Below, piece after piece: positions 46,461 through 58,474 of a stretch of 64,000 nucleotides of DNA. The stretch comes from Adiantum capillus-veneris. Lineage: Eukaryota > Streptophyta > Polypodiopsida > Polypodiales > Pteridaceae. Position 1 is the first letter of the stretch, and every line of letters begins with the position of its first letter. The stretch spans positions 1 to 64,000 of the forward strand of contig JABFUD020000347.1 of the NCBI GenBank assembly GCA_014529385.2, in the 5' to 3' direction. The position numbers were made by a program, and so were the translations under genes. The notes beneath the pieces were generated by a model. The model made no database searches, had not been told where the DNA came from, and worked only from the letters and a program-made list of their open reading frames with translations.

Positions 46461-47178
46461 TAATTGATGAATCTAGCAACAGTCAGGGCCATTAAGGGGT
46501 CCAACGTGTATATATGTACATAATGTGTGTGTTTTTTCATTATTTAGAGTTCAATTTCGAACATATTTGATCAAAACCTTGCATTTTTAGCGTTTTTGTA
46601 TCGTCCGACCAACATAATAATGAGCTGTAATGACAAAATCCGGAGCATTGGGATGCTTCTAGAGAAAATATATGCTTAGGGATGAGTATAATAATTTTGG
46701 CTAATTTTTGCTAGTTAATAAGTATTTTCAATATATTTTGTTTGATTTTCGTTAATAAACATCAAAAATTAAAAAATATCACTCACAAGTGTCGGAATCA
46801 AGATCTGGAAGCAAACGCCGAAGTAGCATGATAAGGTTATCAAGCATGGAAGATATGAAGCTAATCTGAAGATGTCGAATTTCAGCCTTAATGATCATGA
46901 CTACATTTCGCCAAAATCGCATCAAATGGTCATACGACTCCGGAATGACGAGCGGTTCGACCCACAGGTGGTATGCAGATTAAATCGGGATCAAAGGTGA
47001 GGAAAATCAGCCCTATGTCACGAAAATCTCGGGAAGATATAGGCCAGGTAGGCCAAATTCTAGCTCATTGTTCATTTTCACATTTTGAGAGAGAAGGAGA
47101 GAGCTTCTTGACCTAGAGCGAGCTGCCACGTTTCTACCCCGTACGGAAAGTCGGAGCCAACATTTCACACCAGATTTC

Positions 47179-47188
47179 ACAGGTATGT
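47179..47188 (+). promoter_or_regulatory. Splice-donor-like site upstream of ORF3, element B
   Basis: ACAG/GTATGT with exon end at 47182, aligned with AGAG/GTAAGT at 11766 in A. An acceptor candidate is CCTGACAG near 48716, before the ORF3 start at 48738. Confidence 0.4.
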
Positions 47189-47406
47189 TCCTTATCAAGT
47201 AAAGATCAAGTCTATTACGCATGCAAGCGCGAATCATTGCACTAATGGGCGAAGGGATCAAATCAAAGTCGGATCGGGTCAAAGAGGTCAAGGGCCCTTA
47301 GAGGCATCCAAACAAAACTTTTTCCAGGCACAGAACACATCAATGTGCTCTCCACAAGGTCAGGAACAAAGCCATATGATCAAATCACAATTTGGTGGTG
47401 GTACAC

Positions 47407-47418
47407 CGATTGTGATCG
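47407..47418. repeat. Element B palindrome, copy 5
   Basis: CGATTGTGATCG, two mismatches, but set in a larger perfect inverted repeat, arms GTACACCGAT and ATCGGTGTAC around TGTG (47401-47424). Confidence 0.9.
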
Positions 47419-47519
47419 GTGTACCTCACTGACAAAATTTGGGATAGAACATGCAAAACACCTCCCCCAGCCTCGCCTACAATCTATAGGTGTCAAAATC
47501 AATTTTGACCTCTGTGGTA

Positions 47520-47531
47520 CGATCGCGATCG
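47520..47531. repeat. Element B palindrome, copy 6
   Basis: Exact CGATCGCGATCG. The following GTGACCCC is the only copy lacking GTACCT. Confidence 0.95.
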
Positions 47532-48253
47532 GTGACCCCAGTTGTAGGTTTTGTAATTTTTGATTTGGCCCAGGCTTGGAACTCATTTAAAAGTACACTC
47601 TCTTGAATTTTCAAGGAAAATGCACAAATTTTGCTCATGGAATGGGCCTAATTTGTCAAACACAACCAAAAAGGGAAAATTTGACCTACAACTACCAAAA
47701 TCCGGTTAAAAATAATGATGGATAGTTTGGAAGGCACACCTGTCCAACTAAGAGTCAGAACAGTTGTACAAAACCTCGAATGGATCTCAGAATCTCCTAC
47801 AAGTATAGATATAGTCATTTTAGTCTTGAATGATCACACAAAGATATAATTGGAGCCAAACCAATGCCAAAGACCAAAATGTGACTTAGGGATGCTCAAG
47901 TATCACAGGGATATCTAAGGAATGCCTGAAGAATGCACAAATCAGGAAAACCTCCTAAGACAGGGTATAAAGTTCTTGATCAAGTCAAAATCAGACAATG
48001 GAGTAGACAGTGGACAGCAGCACCTCATGGAAGCAATGGGAGGTCTAAAACTAACTTCAACTAACTCCAGGATCCAACCAAATTTCATCAGGAAAGCCCA
48101 ATATGGTTAAACTTAGTAAAATATGGTCAAACAGTGAAAAATTGCTCTAATTTTTTCATTTTAAGTCCAAACCTGGAAATAAATCATCAATGGGCTAGGC
48201 AGGCATATGGGTCCATGACCATCTAGTTTTCACCAAAAAAAGCTCAGGTACTA

Positions 48254-48265
48254 CGATCGCGATCG
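48254..48265. repeat. Element B palindrome, copy 7
   Basis: Exact CGATCGCGATCG preceded by GGTACTA and followed by GTGTACCTCA. Confidence 0.95.
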
Positions 48266-48526
48266 GTGTACCTCAGCATCAGATGTTGACCAAAACCTAT
48301 CAGATCCCTTGTATACATCTTGTTCAAGTCACCAACCAAGTTTCAAGCCATTTGGACATCAAAAACTCATAAAAAAACAGAGTCTAGTCCAAAACTCCCT
48401 TGTAACCCAGAATTGGGACCTGTAAACTCAAAAGTGGTTCAAATGAAACACAGAGTGGACCAAAATGACCCTCCAACTATCAGCAACCTACTCATGTGAT
48501 CAAATCTAATTTTGGCCTTTGTACTA

Positions 48527-48538
48527 CGATCGCGATCG
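48527..48538. repeat. Element B palindrome, copy 8
   Basis: Exact CGATCGCGATCG preceded by TGTACTA and followed by GTGTACCTCA; 210 bases before ORF3. Confidence 0.95.
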
Positions 48539-48737
48539 GTGTACCTCAGGTCCAGAATTGGCTCAGATTTTAATAGCTCTAGTCTTTCTAGTCTCACTGG
48601 TAAAATATGGACAAGAATGGATGAAAATTGTTCAAGTTATGATCAGTTTTAACTTTTGAATTGTTTTTTACTAAAAGTCTAAATGCGATTGATTGCGAAG
48701 GGAAAATCCTGACAGCTTGTGATTCTCCTCACGTAGA

Positions 48738-51700
48738 ATGCCTCACCAAAGGAAAGAAAGGCAGTGGACAGCAGCACCATATGAAGTGGGGGAGCTCGCT
48801 ACAAATGAAAAGGCTCACATCTCGGATGAAATACTTGCTCAGATCCCTGCCCACATATTCATCTCAAAGTTTAAAGATGCTGATGGTGACTTGGTAAAGA
48901 CAACTATCATGCCACGAGAGATATGGAACCTCCACCGAAGGCCGAAAGTAATAGAGGTAGTGCGAGCTGTGCACTTGGAGCAATATTTCAAATTACAGCC
49001 ATGGGGAACATATTACATGAGGGCCCACAAGCTCATGACCTCGATACAATATGATGGGCAGGCAATGCTCACGGACAAGGATGGATCGAAGGTGAAAGTA
49101 AAGATCATGAAAGAAATAATCAATGAAGCTTTCCATTTCCACCCAGGGCAACATGATTTGCTGGCGAAGAAAAAGTCACTGGATAATGAGAAGGCATTCA
49201 TCAAAGAAAAGGGAAACAAATACAAATACAGTGACATGATATACGGAGAGCTGGAATTGCTGATGAGATTGATCTCTTAGCATTTCAGAGTACAAAAGCC
49301 TCCTCGCTACACAGAGCCAATCCTGCACATTGCCGTGGTCATGGCTCTAGCGACAACCAAAAATAGAACCATTTGTTGCGACTACGGTTCGTAAATTTTG
49401 GAAAACCTGATCGAAGAAAATTTGAAAAGCTTGGCAAAAAACAAAAGCTACATGAACGCAGGGCCGATGCTAACCAGAATAGCATACCAGGCTTTGGGAA
49501 TGATTGAAGATTTTCCAGCTGCCAGTTCTCAAACGGCCCTGATTCAGAAAGCAAAGCTGGTTGCTCATTCCGTAACGATGACCCCTGGTGCGACATCATC
49601 GCGCTCAACAAAAGCCACCAACAAAAGCTCGAGTGATGAAGAAAAAACAGAGATAGATGATGAAGGAAAATCTCAAGAGTCGAAAGACAAAGGGCCAACA
49701 GAGTTTGAAGAAAGTGAGGAGGAAGACTCCACAAAGCCGCTCGAGAGAAAAAGAAGGGAGAGAAGTGCAGTACCGCAGTCGGACCTGCAAAAAGCATATG
49801 CGGAAGCTCAAAAAAGAGTTGAGGAAAGAAGAACCAAGTTACGGGCTGACAGATAGGCTAGAACGGCTGCAACACAACAAACACAAAAAAGAAGATTCGA
49901 GAGGGAAAGGCAAGAAAGGATAGAAAATGCAATTCGCATATGCGCAGAGAAGCAAAGGTTAGAAGCATAGCAAAAGGCTGCGGAAGTGGACATTTCTTCG
50001 CAGTCCACTGAAGGAACGAAGGAGAAAGACGCGGCTGCTGAAACAAACCAGGCAGAGCAGCTAAAGAAGATCCAAAGAGAGAGGAATGTGGAAGCGCGAC
50101 GGGCGGCGATCTCACCTGCCAAAGAATCATCAGGATTTTAAAGAAAAGATAAGCGGAAGCATCTGCTTTGCAACAAGGGGAAGAGGCTTCCAGAAAGAGG
50201 CATGTATGAGAAGAATCAAGCCCACCTCCTGCCTCACCCAAATCACCTCCTCCCTCGCCTAAAAAATCGCTTCCTCCCTTGCCAAAATCTCCTCCTCCGC
50301 CCCCTTCTCCATCGAACAAAAAACAGCCAACTCCTCCCCCTTTAACCTCGCAAAAGGAGTTTATACCTCCTACATAAGCAATCGGATACCACGAAGCCTG
50401 CCAGGTAGTGGCTGGTTTTGATTACAAGAAAACTTTAAGGGAATTAGAACGACAATTCCAGTGTCAGCACATGGTGCTGAGTGAAAAGGAAAGGCAGGAT
50501 ACAGGAGGCCCAGCAAAAGCAAGCATCTGGGCAAGAGGAGTTAGAAAACTTGAGGGTGCAACTAGAACTCACAACGTAGGAAAGAGACCTTGAGCGACAG
50601 CAAGCTCAACCTCTGATCAAAGACTTGGTGGACGTCAGGACAGACTTGACCGCCAAAGAAAAGGAATACCAAGAGTTGACGGCAAGAGTACAAAAAGCAA
50701 CGGAGCAGCTTGCTTACTAGAGTGCAAGATTTCAGAGACTTAGCAGTTCATACAATACTGTCAAAGGCACTCTGACAACTTTGATGGCGAATCAGGAACC
50801 TGTTGGAGCATTGGTCTCCACATCTGACGATGCCACAATAGTGAACACTATAGCGGCACTAAAAGCGGAGCTAGAGCAAGAAAAGCTTCAAAGACAGCTA
50901 CTCGTATCAGGAATGGTGGCCCAGACGGCGGCAAATGAGCTAAAGCTAAAAGAACTGGAGCAACAACTAGCTCAAGCAAGCACCAAATTACATATTCAGA
51001 AGCAGATCTGTGACACACTGCTAAAGGAAAAATAAGATCTGCTTTTTCAACAACAAATCAAAGCAGACAAAGCCCAGGGTCAATCACAACTGCAGCCCAG
51101 ACAACAAGTGCCAGATTTTCTTGGAACATCACACCAAGGGCAACAGGAGCATGAATTTGAAGGGCCAGATCTAGATATAAGAGATGAGCTCAATGAGAGT
51201 ATTCAAGACATGCCAGAGGGGCCAGCAAAGGAGTACATGCTCTATGAAAATAAGATAATGGAGTCAGCAGCCCTGGACTACTTATAGCTAGAAGAGCAGG
51301 TGGACGGATTTGGCCATGAGTACCTCCCGTTTCCTTTGCTATGCCATAAAGCAATTCTGTGGAAAGAAAAGATGCGGCTAGCCCTGCCACAAAACAAAGA
51401 TGGGGGTTACAAAGACATTGCACTAACAAGGGAATAAGCCTAGATGCTTGTTGACAACCACCCAAAGTGGAGGCAGAAGTGGTTGGAAAAACGGCCACAG
51501 GATCTAACCAATTACCACAACGCTACTCAACATATACAAATAGATCCCACTTTCTGCCCAGTCCCTAGAAGACGCACATGGAAAGGCTCAAGGCTGCAAA
51601 AATTGAATTACCCGGTCTTGACAGCGCAGCAACCCCCTACAGTAGCATACATGGTCAACACACTAAATTTGACAGTCACATTGCTGCGGGATGTCCCCGA

Positions 51701-52127
51701 CTTGGCGTGTCAAATGCTGGTAAAGATAGCCCGGATGATCATCACCTGCATCCAAGTGTTTAAAGACACTGAAGGCGACGATCATCCGTGGAATCTGTTC
51801 TTGGAAGGACACAGAGGCATCTGCTGGAATCTAAAGGATTCACCGCCACGACACATTTTGATGGCAATGTACTCCATGCTAATGTACATGCCCTCACACT
51901 ACTTGCAGAAATTTAAAGAGGCCTTCATCACAGGATTCTTCAAAATTGACTCAAGGATTTTCCATCCTATGACGAAGGACCTCAAGGCACGGTACGTAGC
52001 ATACCAACACACATTATCTGAAAATCCATTCAGACAGTATCAAGAAGAACTGGAAGCTGTCCTTCGAACAAGAAGTTTTTCAGCGACACTTGCTTCATTG
52101 GAGCCACATCAACGGCCAAAGCACTGA
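48738..52127 (+). pseudogene. ORF3 of element B (env position, several stops)
   Basis: About 1130 residues. 48738-49280 and 49398-49856 share one frame with stops at 49278 and 49396: IFISKFKDADGDLV and IMPREIWNL (also in A as GIFKSEQGHQVE and LLPKEVYYV), then QKPPRYTEPILHI and MLTRIAYQALGMIEDFP. The middle is Ser/Glu-rich, basic and coiled-coil (49650-51035), with a Pro/Ser-rich stretch (50220-50340). The C-terminal domain, 51444-52127 (227 aa), has IDPTFCPVPRRRTWKG, HPWNLFLEGHRGICWNL and MYMPSHYLQKFKEAF, conserved in A. It ends 38 bases before the 3' LTR. No signal peptide or membrane segment. Function unknown. Confidence 0.75.
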
Positions 52128-52151
52128 ACATGCACAAGGGCGTGAAAGGAT

Positions 52152-52165
52152 AAGGAAGGGGGGAG
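52152..52165 (+). promoter_or_regulatory. Polypurine tract of element B
   Basis: AAGGAAGGGGGGAG directly before the TG of the 3' LTR. Confidence 0.95.
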
Positions 52166-53080
52166 TGTTTGGCGGCGGACGAAGCAACAAGCGGTCGTTT
52201 CCAGAGAAGGATCATATTTTTCTGAGAAACCATTGTAAAATTCTTTTGTAAGGAAGCATCTCTAAGCCAAGAATTTATCAAAGGATTTATGATTATTCTT
52301 ATGGGAGCAATTGTATATTAGAGAGCCAGTTAGAAGTTTAGGAGCTTTTGACCGGACAAGCTATTTGTAAAGACCTAATCTATAAAGGTCATTTTTTGTA
52401 AGTTTGAACATGATCTTTTTGATGGAAAACTGAGAAGATAGCATATGTTTGAGAGCTCCTTCTTGTTCAAACTTGTAATCTTCGCCATTGTGGCTACGGT
52501 AATCCAAATTCAGATTTGTTTATTGCATTGTGTTCCTCTTATCTTGCTCTTCCATTCAAGTGTAATCATTCAAGATTTGGTGTAGGTTTCTAACTACGAG
52601 TTTGAGGCCTTAAATAGTTGTTTTGAGTGTCTATATGCGTGTTTTATATTGTTTTGATCCTAGGAGGGACTTTAGGGACCCTAAAACGACCCATTAGGAT
52701 CACCTGTTCACTGCTTTTACTGACTTTGGGACAAACGATTGCGATCGTTGTACCTCTCTAGAATGATGTGACAGTGATAGGGTATGTTCCTGATAATCCC
52801 CTGTAGCTTCCCTTCAAGTTTCGTGCGATTCTGATATGATTTTCATGGTAAACGGACGTGATGACTGTAGAGCTGTGTAGAAGGACATAGGTAGATTACT
52901 TGGCGGTAATGCGTTTGATTTTCTTGTAGTGTTAGTAGTTTCATCTCTTCAAGTTCAGTTCATTAGGAATGACACCCTACTGAGTTTCCATGCCTCATCC
53001 GAGTCGCTTCCCTTGTATTGATAAATATGTTGATGCTTGAGAGCTATGCTATGGATGTCCATCACGGCGACCCGCAAACA
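52166..53080 (+). mobile_element. 3' LTR of element B
   Basis: 915 bp, TGTTTGGCGGCGG...CCCGCAAACA. A palindrome copy (CGATTGCGATCG) lies at 52736-52747, one change from the 5' LTR copy. Confidence 0.95.
52736..52747. repeat. Element B palindrome, copy 9 (in 3' LTR)
   Basis: CGATTGCGATCG followed by TTGTACCTCT; the allele of copy 1 in the other LTR. Confidence 0.9.
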
Positions 53081-53085
53081 TAAGA
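53081..53085. other. Target-site duplication of element B, right copy
   Basis: TAAGA, matching the intact satellite word CTTTAAGACATGG. Confidence 0.8.
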
Positions 53086-56062
53086 CATGGTTATAATGGA
53101 CAAGTGGTGGATCTAGGAGACACCAACAATGAATTCCACAATACAAACCGTCATTATGATGGCCAAGTGGTAGATCTCTATTGCACCTACGTCCCAATTG
53201 TTAGTCTAAATGACCAAGTGGTGGATCTAGGATCTACCCATCCCACAAACATTGTGTAAACTTACAAGTGTTATGATGACCAAGTGTTGAATGCACCTAG
53301 AATTAAGATATGGTTAGAATGGCCAAGTGGTGGATCTACGAAACACCAACAATTGGATCCACAATTCAAGACTTTGTTATAATGGCCAAGTGGTGGATCT
53401 TTGATGCACGTACTTCCCAATTCTTAGTCTAAATGGCCAAGTGGTGGATCTAGGATCTATTCATCCCACAAAAATTGTGTAAAATTACAATTGTTATGAA
53501 CACCAAGGGTTGAATGCAGCTAACGTTAAGACGTGGCTAGAATGGCCAAGTGGTAAATCTAAGAGACACCAACAATTGGATCTACAATTCAAGCCTTTGT
53601 TATAATGGCCAAGTGGTGGATCTTTGATGCACCTACTTCCCAATTCCTAGTCTAAATGGCCAAGTGGTGGATCAAAGATCTACCCATCCCACAAAAATTG
53701 TGTAAAATTACAAGTGTTATGATGGCCAAGTTTTGAATGCACCTAAACTTAAGATATGGTTAAAATGGGCAAGTGGTGCATCTAGGAGACACCAACAATT
53801 GGATCCACAATTAAAGCCTTTGTTATAATGGCCAAGTGGTGGATCTTGGATGCACCGACTTTCCAATTCTTAGTCTAAAGGGCCAAGTGATGGATCTAGG
53901 ATCTACTCATCCCACAAACATTGTGTAAAATTACAAGTGTTATGAAAACAAAGGGTTGAATGTAGCTAACTTTAAGACATGGTTAGAACGGACAAGTCGT
54001 GGATCTAGGAGACACCAACAATTGGATATACAATTCAAGCCTTTGTTATAATGGTCAAGTGGTGGATCTTTGATGCACCAACTTCCCAATTCTTAGTCTA
54101 AATGGCCAAGTGGTGGATCTAGGATCTACCCATCCCACAAAAATTGTGTAAAATTACAAGTGTTATGATGGCCAAGTGTTGAATGCAGCTAACTTTAAGA
54201 CATGGTTAGAATGGTCAAGTGGTACTGGAGTTAAGAGACCACAACAGTTAGATCCACAATTCAAGCCTTCATTATAATGGCCAAGCCGTGCATCTTGATG
54301 CATCTACTACCCAAATCTTAGTCTAAATGGCCAAGTGTTACGATGGCCAAGTGTTAAGTACACCTAGCTTCTAGACATGGTTAGAATGGCCAAAGTAGTG
54401 AATCTAGGAGACACCAACAATTGGATCCACAATTCAAGTCATTGTTATAATAGCGAAACGGTGGATCTTTGATGCACCTACTTCCCAATTCTTAGTCTAA
54501 ATGGCCAAGTGGTGGATCTAGGATCTACTCATCCCAGAAACATTGTGTAAAATTACAAGGGTTATAAAGATCAAGGGTTGAATGCATCTAACTTTAAAAC
54601 ATCGTTAGAATGGGCAATTGGTGGATCTAAAAGACACCAATAATTCTATCCAAAATTCAAGTCTTTGTTATAATGGCCAAGTGGTGGATCTTTGATGCAC
54701 CTACTTCCCAATTCTTAGTCTAAATGGTCAAGTGGTGGATCTAGGATCTACTCATCCTACAAACATTGTGTAAAATTACAAGTGTTATGTTGTCCAAGTG
54801 TTGAATGCACCTAACTTTAAGACATGGTTAGAATGGGCAAGTGGTGGATCTAGGAGACACCAACAATTGGACGCACAATTCAAGCCTTCATTATAATGGC
54901 CAAGTGGTGGATCTTTGATGCACCTACTTTCCAATTCTTAGTCAAAATGGCTAAGTGGTGGATCTAGGATCTACTCATCCCACAAACATTGTGTAAAAAT
55001 ACAAGTTATGATGCTGCACCTAACTTTAAGACATGGTTAGAATGGCCAAGTGGTGGATCTAAGAGACACTAACAATTGGATCGACAATTCAATCTGTCGT
55101 TATAATAGACAAGTGGTGGATCTAGGACACACCAAAAATTGGATCCACTATTCAAGCCTTCGTTATAATAGCCAAGTGGTTGATCTTTTATGCACCTACT
55201 TTCCAATTCTATGATGACCAAGTGTTGAATGCACCTAACTTTAAGACATGGTGAGAATGGGCAAGTGGTAGATCTAGGAGACACCAACAATTGGATCCAC
55301 AATTCAAACCTTCTTTATAATGGCCAAGTGGTGGATGTTTGATGCACCTACCTCCCAATTCTTAGTCTAAATGGCTAAGTGGTGGATCTAGGATCTACTC
55401 ATCCCACAAACATTGTGTAGAATTACACGTGTTATGATGGCCAAGTGTGAAATGCACCTAACTTTAAACATCGTTAGAATGGCCAAGTGGTGGATCTAGG
55501 ACACACTACCAATTCAAGCCTTTGTTATAATGGCCAAGTGGTGGATCTTTGATGCACCTACTTGTTAATTCTTAGTCTAGATGGCCCAACGGTGGATCTA
55601 GGATCTACTTATACCACAAACATTGTGTAAAATTAGAAGTGTTATGATGGCCAAGTGGTGAATGCACCTAACTTTAAGATATGGTTAGGATGGTCAAGTG
55701 GTGGATCTAGGAGACACCAACAATTGGATCCACAATAGAAGCCCTTATTATAATGGCCAAGTGGTCGATCTTGGATGCACCTACTTTCCAATTCTTAGTC
55801 TAAATGTCCACGTGGTGGATCTAAGATCTACTCATCCCACAAATATTTGTGGGATCTACTCATCCCACAAATATTGTGTAATATTACAAGTGTTATGAAG
55901 ACCAAGGATTGAATGCAGCTATCTTTAAGACATGGTTAGAATGGCCAAGTGGTGGATCGAGGAGACACCAACAATTGGATCTACAATTCAAGCCTTTGTT
56001 ATAATGTCCAAGTTGTGGATCTTTCATGCACATATTTACCAATTCTTAGTCTAAATGGCCAA
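53081..56062. repeat. 223-bp satellite array, right part (about 13 copies)
   Basis: The unit is 223 bp and itself contains four sub-units that each begin GGCCAAGTG, of 43, 63, 51 and 66 bp. Unit starts (GTTATGATGG or variants) fall near 53268, 53491, 53715, 53938 and 54162, giving 222-224 bp spacing. Later copies are less regular: 54340, 55010 and 55210 carry deletions, and 55845-55875 a short duplication. Reading frames inside are chance. The array begins with the target-site duplication of B and ends where D inserts. Confidence 0.95.
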
Positions 56063-56659
56063 TGTAAGGTTTCCAGTTTCTGAAACCTTAAAGATTGTAT
56101 AAAGCTTAATTCAATTGATATGATTATTGAAAAAGCAATGTAGAATTGTCTGACAATGGAAAATATTGGTATTTTTGAAATCTTAAGAACAGCAAACCCC
56201 GGGCTAGAAATTCTCAGAATCAGATTCCGATAAAATCTGGAAAAGTTACGCGCCCTGAAAAGTTACACTAGGAATTTAGTTAGTTAAGTAAAATTGGATG
56301 GTTTCAATAATTATTATTAACAAAGACTTTCTTATCCTAAGATTCTAGAAATTATTGATATTCTCAATTTTCATCATTAAAAGCCAGTGAAAATAGTCAA
56401 AATCAATTTTGGAAGCTGAGGGGGCAGTGTAGAGCTATGATGAGCCTGCCAGGGACTCAAATAGCAGCAAGGGGCGCCATCTTCAGCCTGGGGACTGCTT
56501 GAACTACAAGCAACTGCCTTTTACAGCCTGTGAGAGCTTGTGAGTGCCAGAAAACCTATATATAGGATCCCTTGCTGCACAATTGGAGGGACTCGGAGCC
56601 TTGACAAACTCTCTCTCATCTAGAGAGACCGCTACGCAGAAATCACTAGAGATTAAGCC

Positions 56660-57840
56660 CTAGTTGATTAACTTAAAAGAATTACTCTGTTTTTAGGACA
56701 AATTAAAAGGAGGAAATTAGTAAATTGATTCAAATTGCTTTGAGTTATTTATCAGAGGTTAACTATATGTTAGGGAACTCGTGATAATTATGTCAAGCTC
56801 AGATTGTTAATTTACCTAATTACTTTAGCAAAATTACTCTATTTTTAGGATAAATCAAATAGGGAAAATTAGCAAATGGATTCAAATTGGTTTGAGTTGT
56901 TTATTAGAGGATAATTACATGTTAGGAAACTTGTGAAAATTATATGAGACTCAGATAATTTATTTATCTAATTAATTTAGCAGAAATACTATGTTTTTAG
57001 GACAAATTAAATAGGGAAAATTAGTAAATTGATTCGAATTGCTTTGAGTTATTTTTAAGGACAAATTAAAAGAGGAAAATTAGTAAATTGATTCAAAATA
57101 TTTTGAGTTATTTATCATAGGTTAATTACATATTAGAAAACCCGTGATACTTATATTAAGCTCAGATAAATAATTTACCTAATTATTTTAGCAGAATTAC
57201 TCTATTTTTAGGACAAATTAAAAGGGAAAATTAGCAAATTTATTCAAAATGCTTTGAGTTTTTTATTAGAGGTTAATTACATGTTAGGAAACCCATGATA
57301 ATTATGTTAATATCAAATAAAAAAATTACTTAATTAATTTAGAATAAGTACTCTATTTTTAGGACAAATTAAAAGGGAGAAATTAGTAAATTGATTCAAA
57401 ATGCTTTGAGTTATTTTTCAGAGGTTAATTACATGCTAGAAAAAATGTGATAATTATGTGACTCTCAGATAGTTAATTTACCTAATTACTTTAGCAGGAT
57501 TACTCTAGTTTTTGGACAAATTAAAAGGGAGAAATTACCAAACTGATTCAAAATGCTTTGAGTTATTTATCAGAGGTTAATTACATGTTACAAAATCCTG
57601 ATAATTATGTTAAGATAAAATAATTAATTTACCTAATTACTTTAGCATAATTACTCTATTTTTAGGACAAATTAAAAGGGGAAAATTAGCAAATTGATTC
57701 AAAATCCTTTGAGTTATTTATCAGAGGCTAATCACACCTTAGGGAACCCTTGATGATTATGTTATCCTTAGATAATTAGTTTACCTAATTATCTCATAAA
57801 AATTACATTATTTTAAGAGAAAAATAAAAGGGAAAAAATA
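56660..57840. repeat. 151-bp tandem repeat inside the D LTR
   Basis: About eight copies. The word TTTTTAGGACAAATTAAAAG recurs near 56691, 56843, 56995, 57205, 57356, 57509, 57660 and 57811, mostly 150-153 bp apart. One copy is shortened, with an extra junction at 57051. The copies share CTTTGAGTTATTTATCAGAG and TTAATTACATGTTAGG. Confidence 0.9.
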
Positions 57841-58474
57841 GTAAATTAATCCAAACCTTTGATATAATTATTAGGTAGAACACACCTTGAGAAATCCGCG
57901 ATAAATACCCCAACCTCTGATAAATAGTTTAAATATTTATCTTCAATAAAAGTAGCTGATTTTGTGTATAAAATAGAGAAAAAAAATTAGTAAATAAATT
58001 TATCTAATCACCAAATAAATACCTGATGTTCAAAATCACTATTGAAGGTTGGGAAACTTACCTTAGCATAAATGTTTAGTATAACAAATTACTATCAAAA
58101 TGTTTTTACCTAAATTAGACCATAAGTATAAGAGGAAAAGGTTATAAATTAAATTTATGAAAATTCTTAAAGATAGAACATATTCAATTGCAATTTAGCT
58201 TGAGTAATCCATTAGCCAATAAAAATTTATAATTTACTAAGGCTAAAATGAAATATAGATTAAGGATAAACCTAGTTAAAGGGCTCTCCAAATTAAATGG
58301 TAATTATGAGAAATTACTTATAGCATAAAGAAGTTACAGGAGGAATATCTCATCAAATTAACGATCAAGGATACCTACTTACTCCAAAAATCCTTATTTT
58401 TGGGTAAAAAAGAAAAAAAGAAGATTATTCAATTAAACTTCTCATCGATTAAGTCTTTTTATAAGGTTTCCGAC

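Larger units (their letters stand above)
46461..48700 (+). other. Non-coding region between protease 2 and ORF3 of element B
   Basis: 2.2 kb. In order: an AT-rich part with GTATATATGTAC near 46507, a TTAATAAACATCAAAAATTA block (46750-46770) conserved with A, a GAGAGAGCTTCTTGACC segment (47095 on) also conserved, a donor-like CACAG/GTATGT at 47182, four palindrome copies, and ORF3. No protein is recognised. Confidence 0.55.
23932..53080 (+). mobile_element. Element B: giant Ty3/gypsy retrotransposon with nested element C
   Basis: Complete element bounded by LTRs of 912 and 915 bp, with primer-binding site, polypurine tract and a 5-bp duplication with one mismatch. It spans 29.1 kb, of which 10.6 kb is nested element C, leaving about 18.5 kb. 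Order: 5' LTR, 1.6-kb leader, gag, protease 1, RT (split by C), RNase H, partial zinc-domain duplicate, integrase, protease 2, internal purine tract, 2.2 kb non-coding, ORF3, polypurine tract, 3' LTR. The frames carry shifts and stops but far fewer than in A. LTR copies differ at scattered sites, so the insertion is not recent. Lineage: non-chromodomain plant gypsy with an Athila-type primer site. Confidence 0.9.

Noticed and set aside
48738..52127. ORF3 as a retroviral-type envelope
   Set aside because: It occupies the env position but shows no signal peptide, fusion peptide or membrane anchor. Its charged coiled-coil makeup argues against an envelope.
53081..56062. Reading frames within the satellite (for example 55069-55302 and 55698-55898)
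   Set aside because: They repeat the satellite unit in translation and change with its indels; chance frames.
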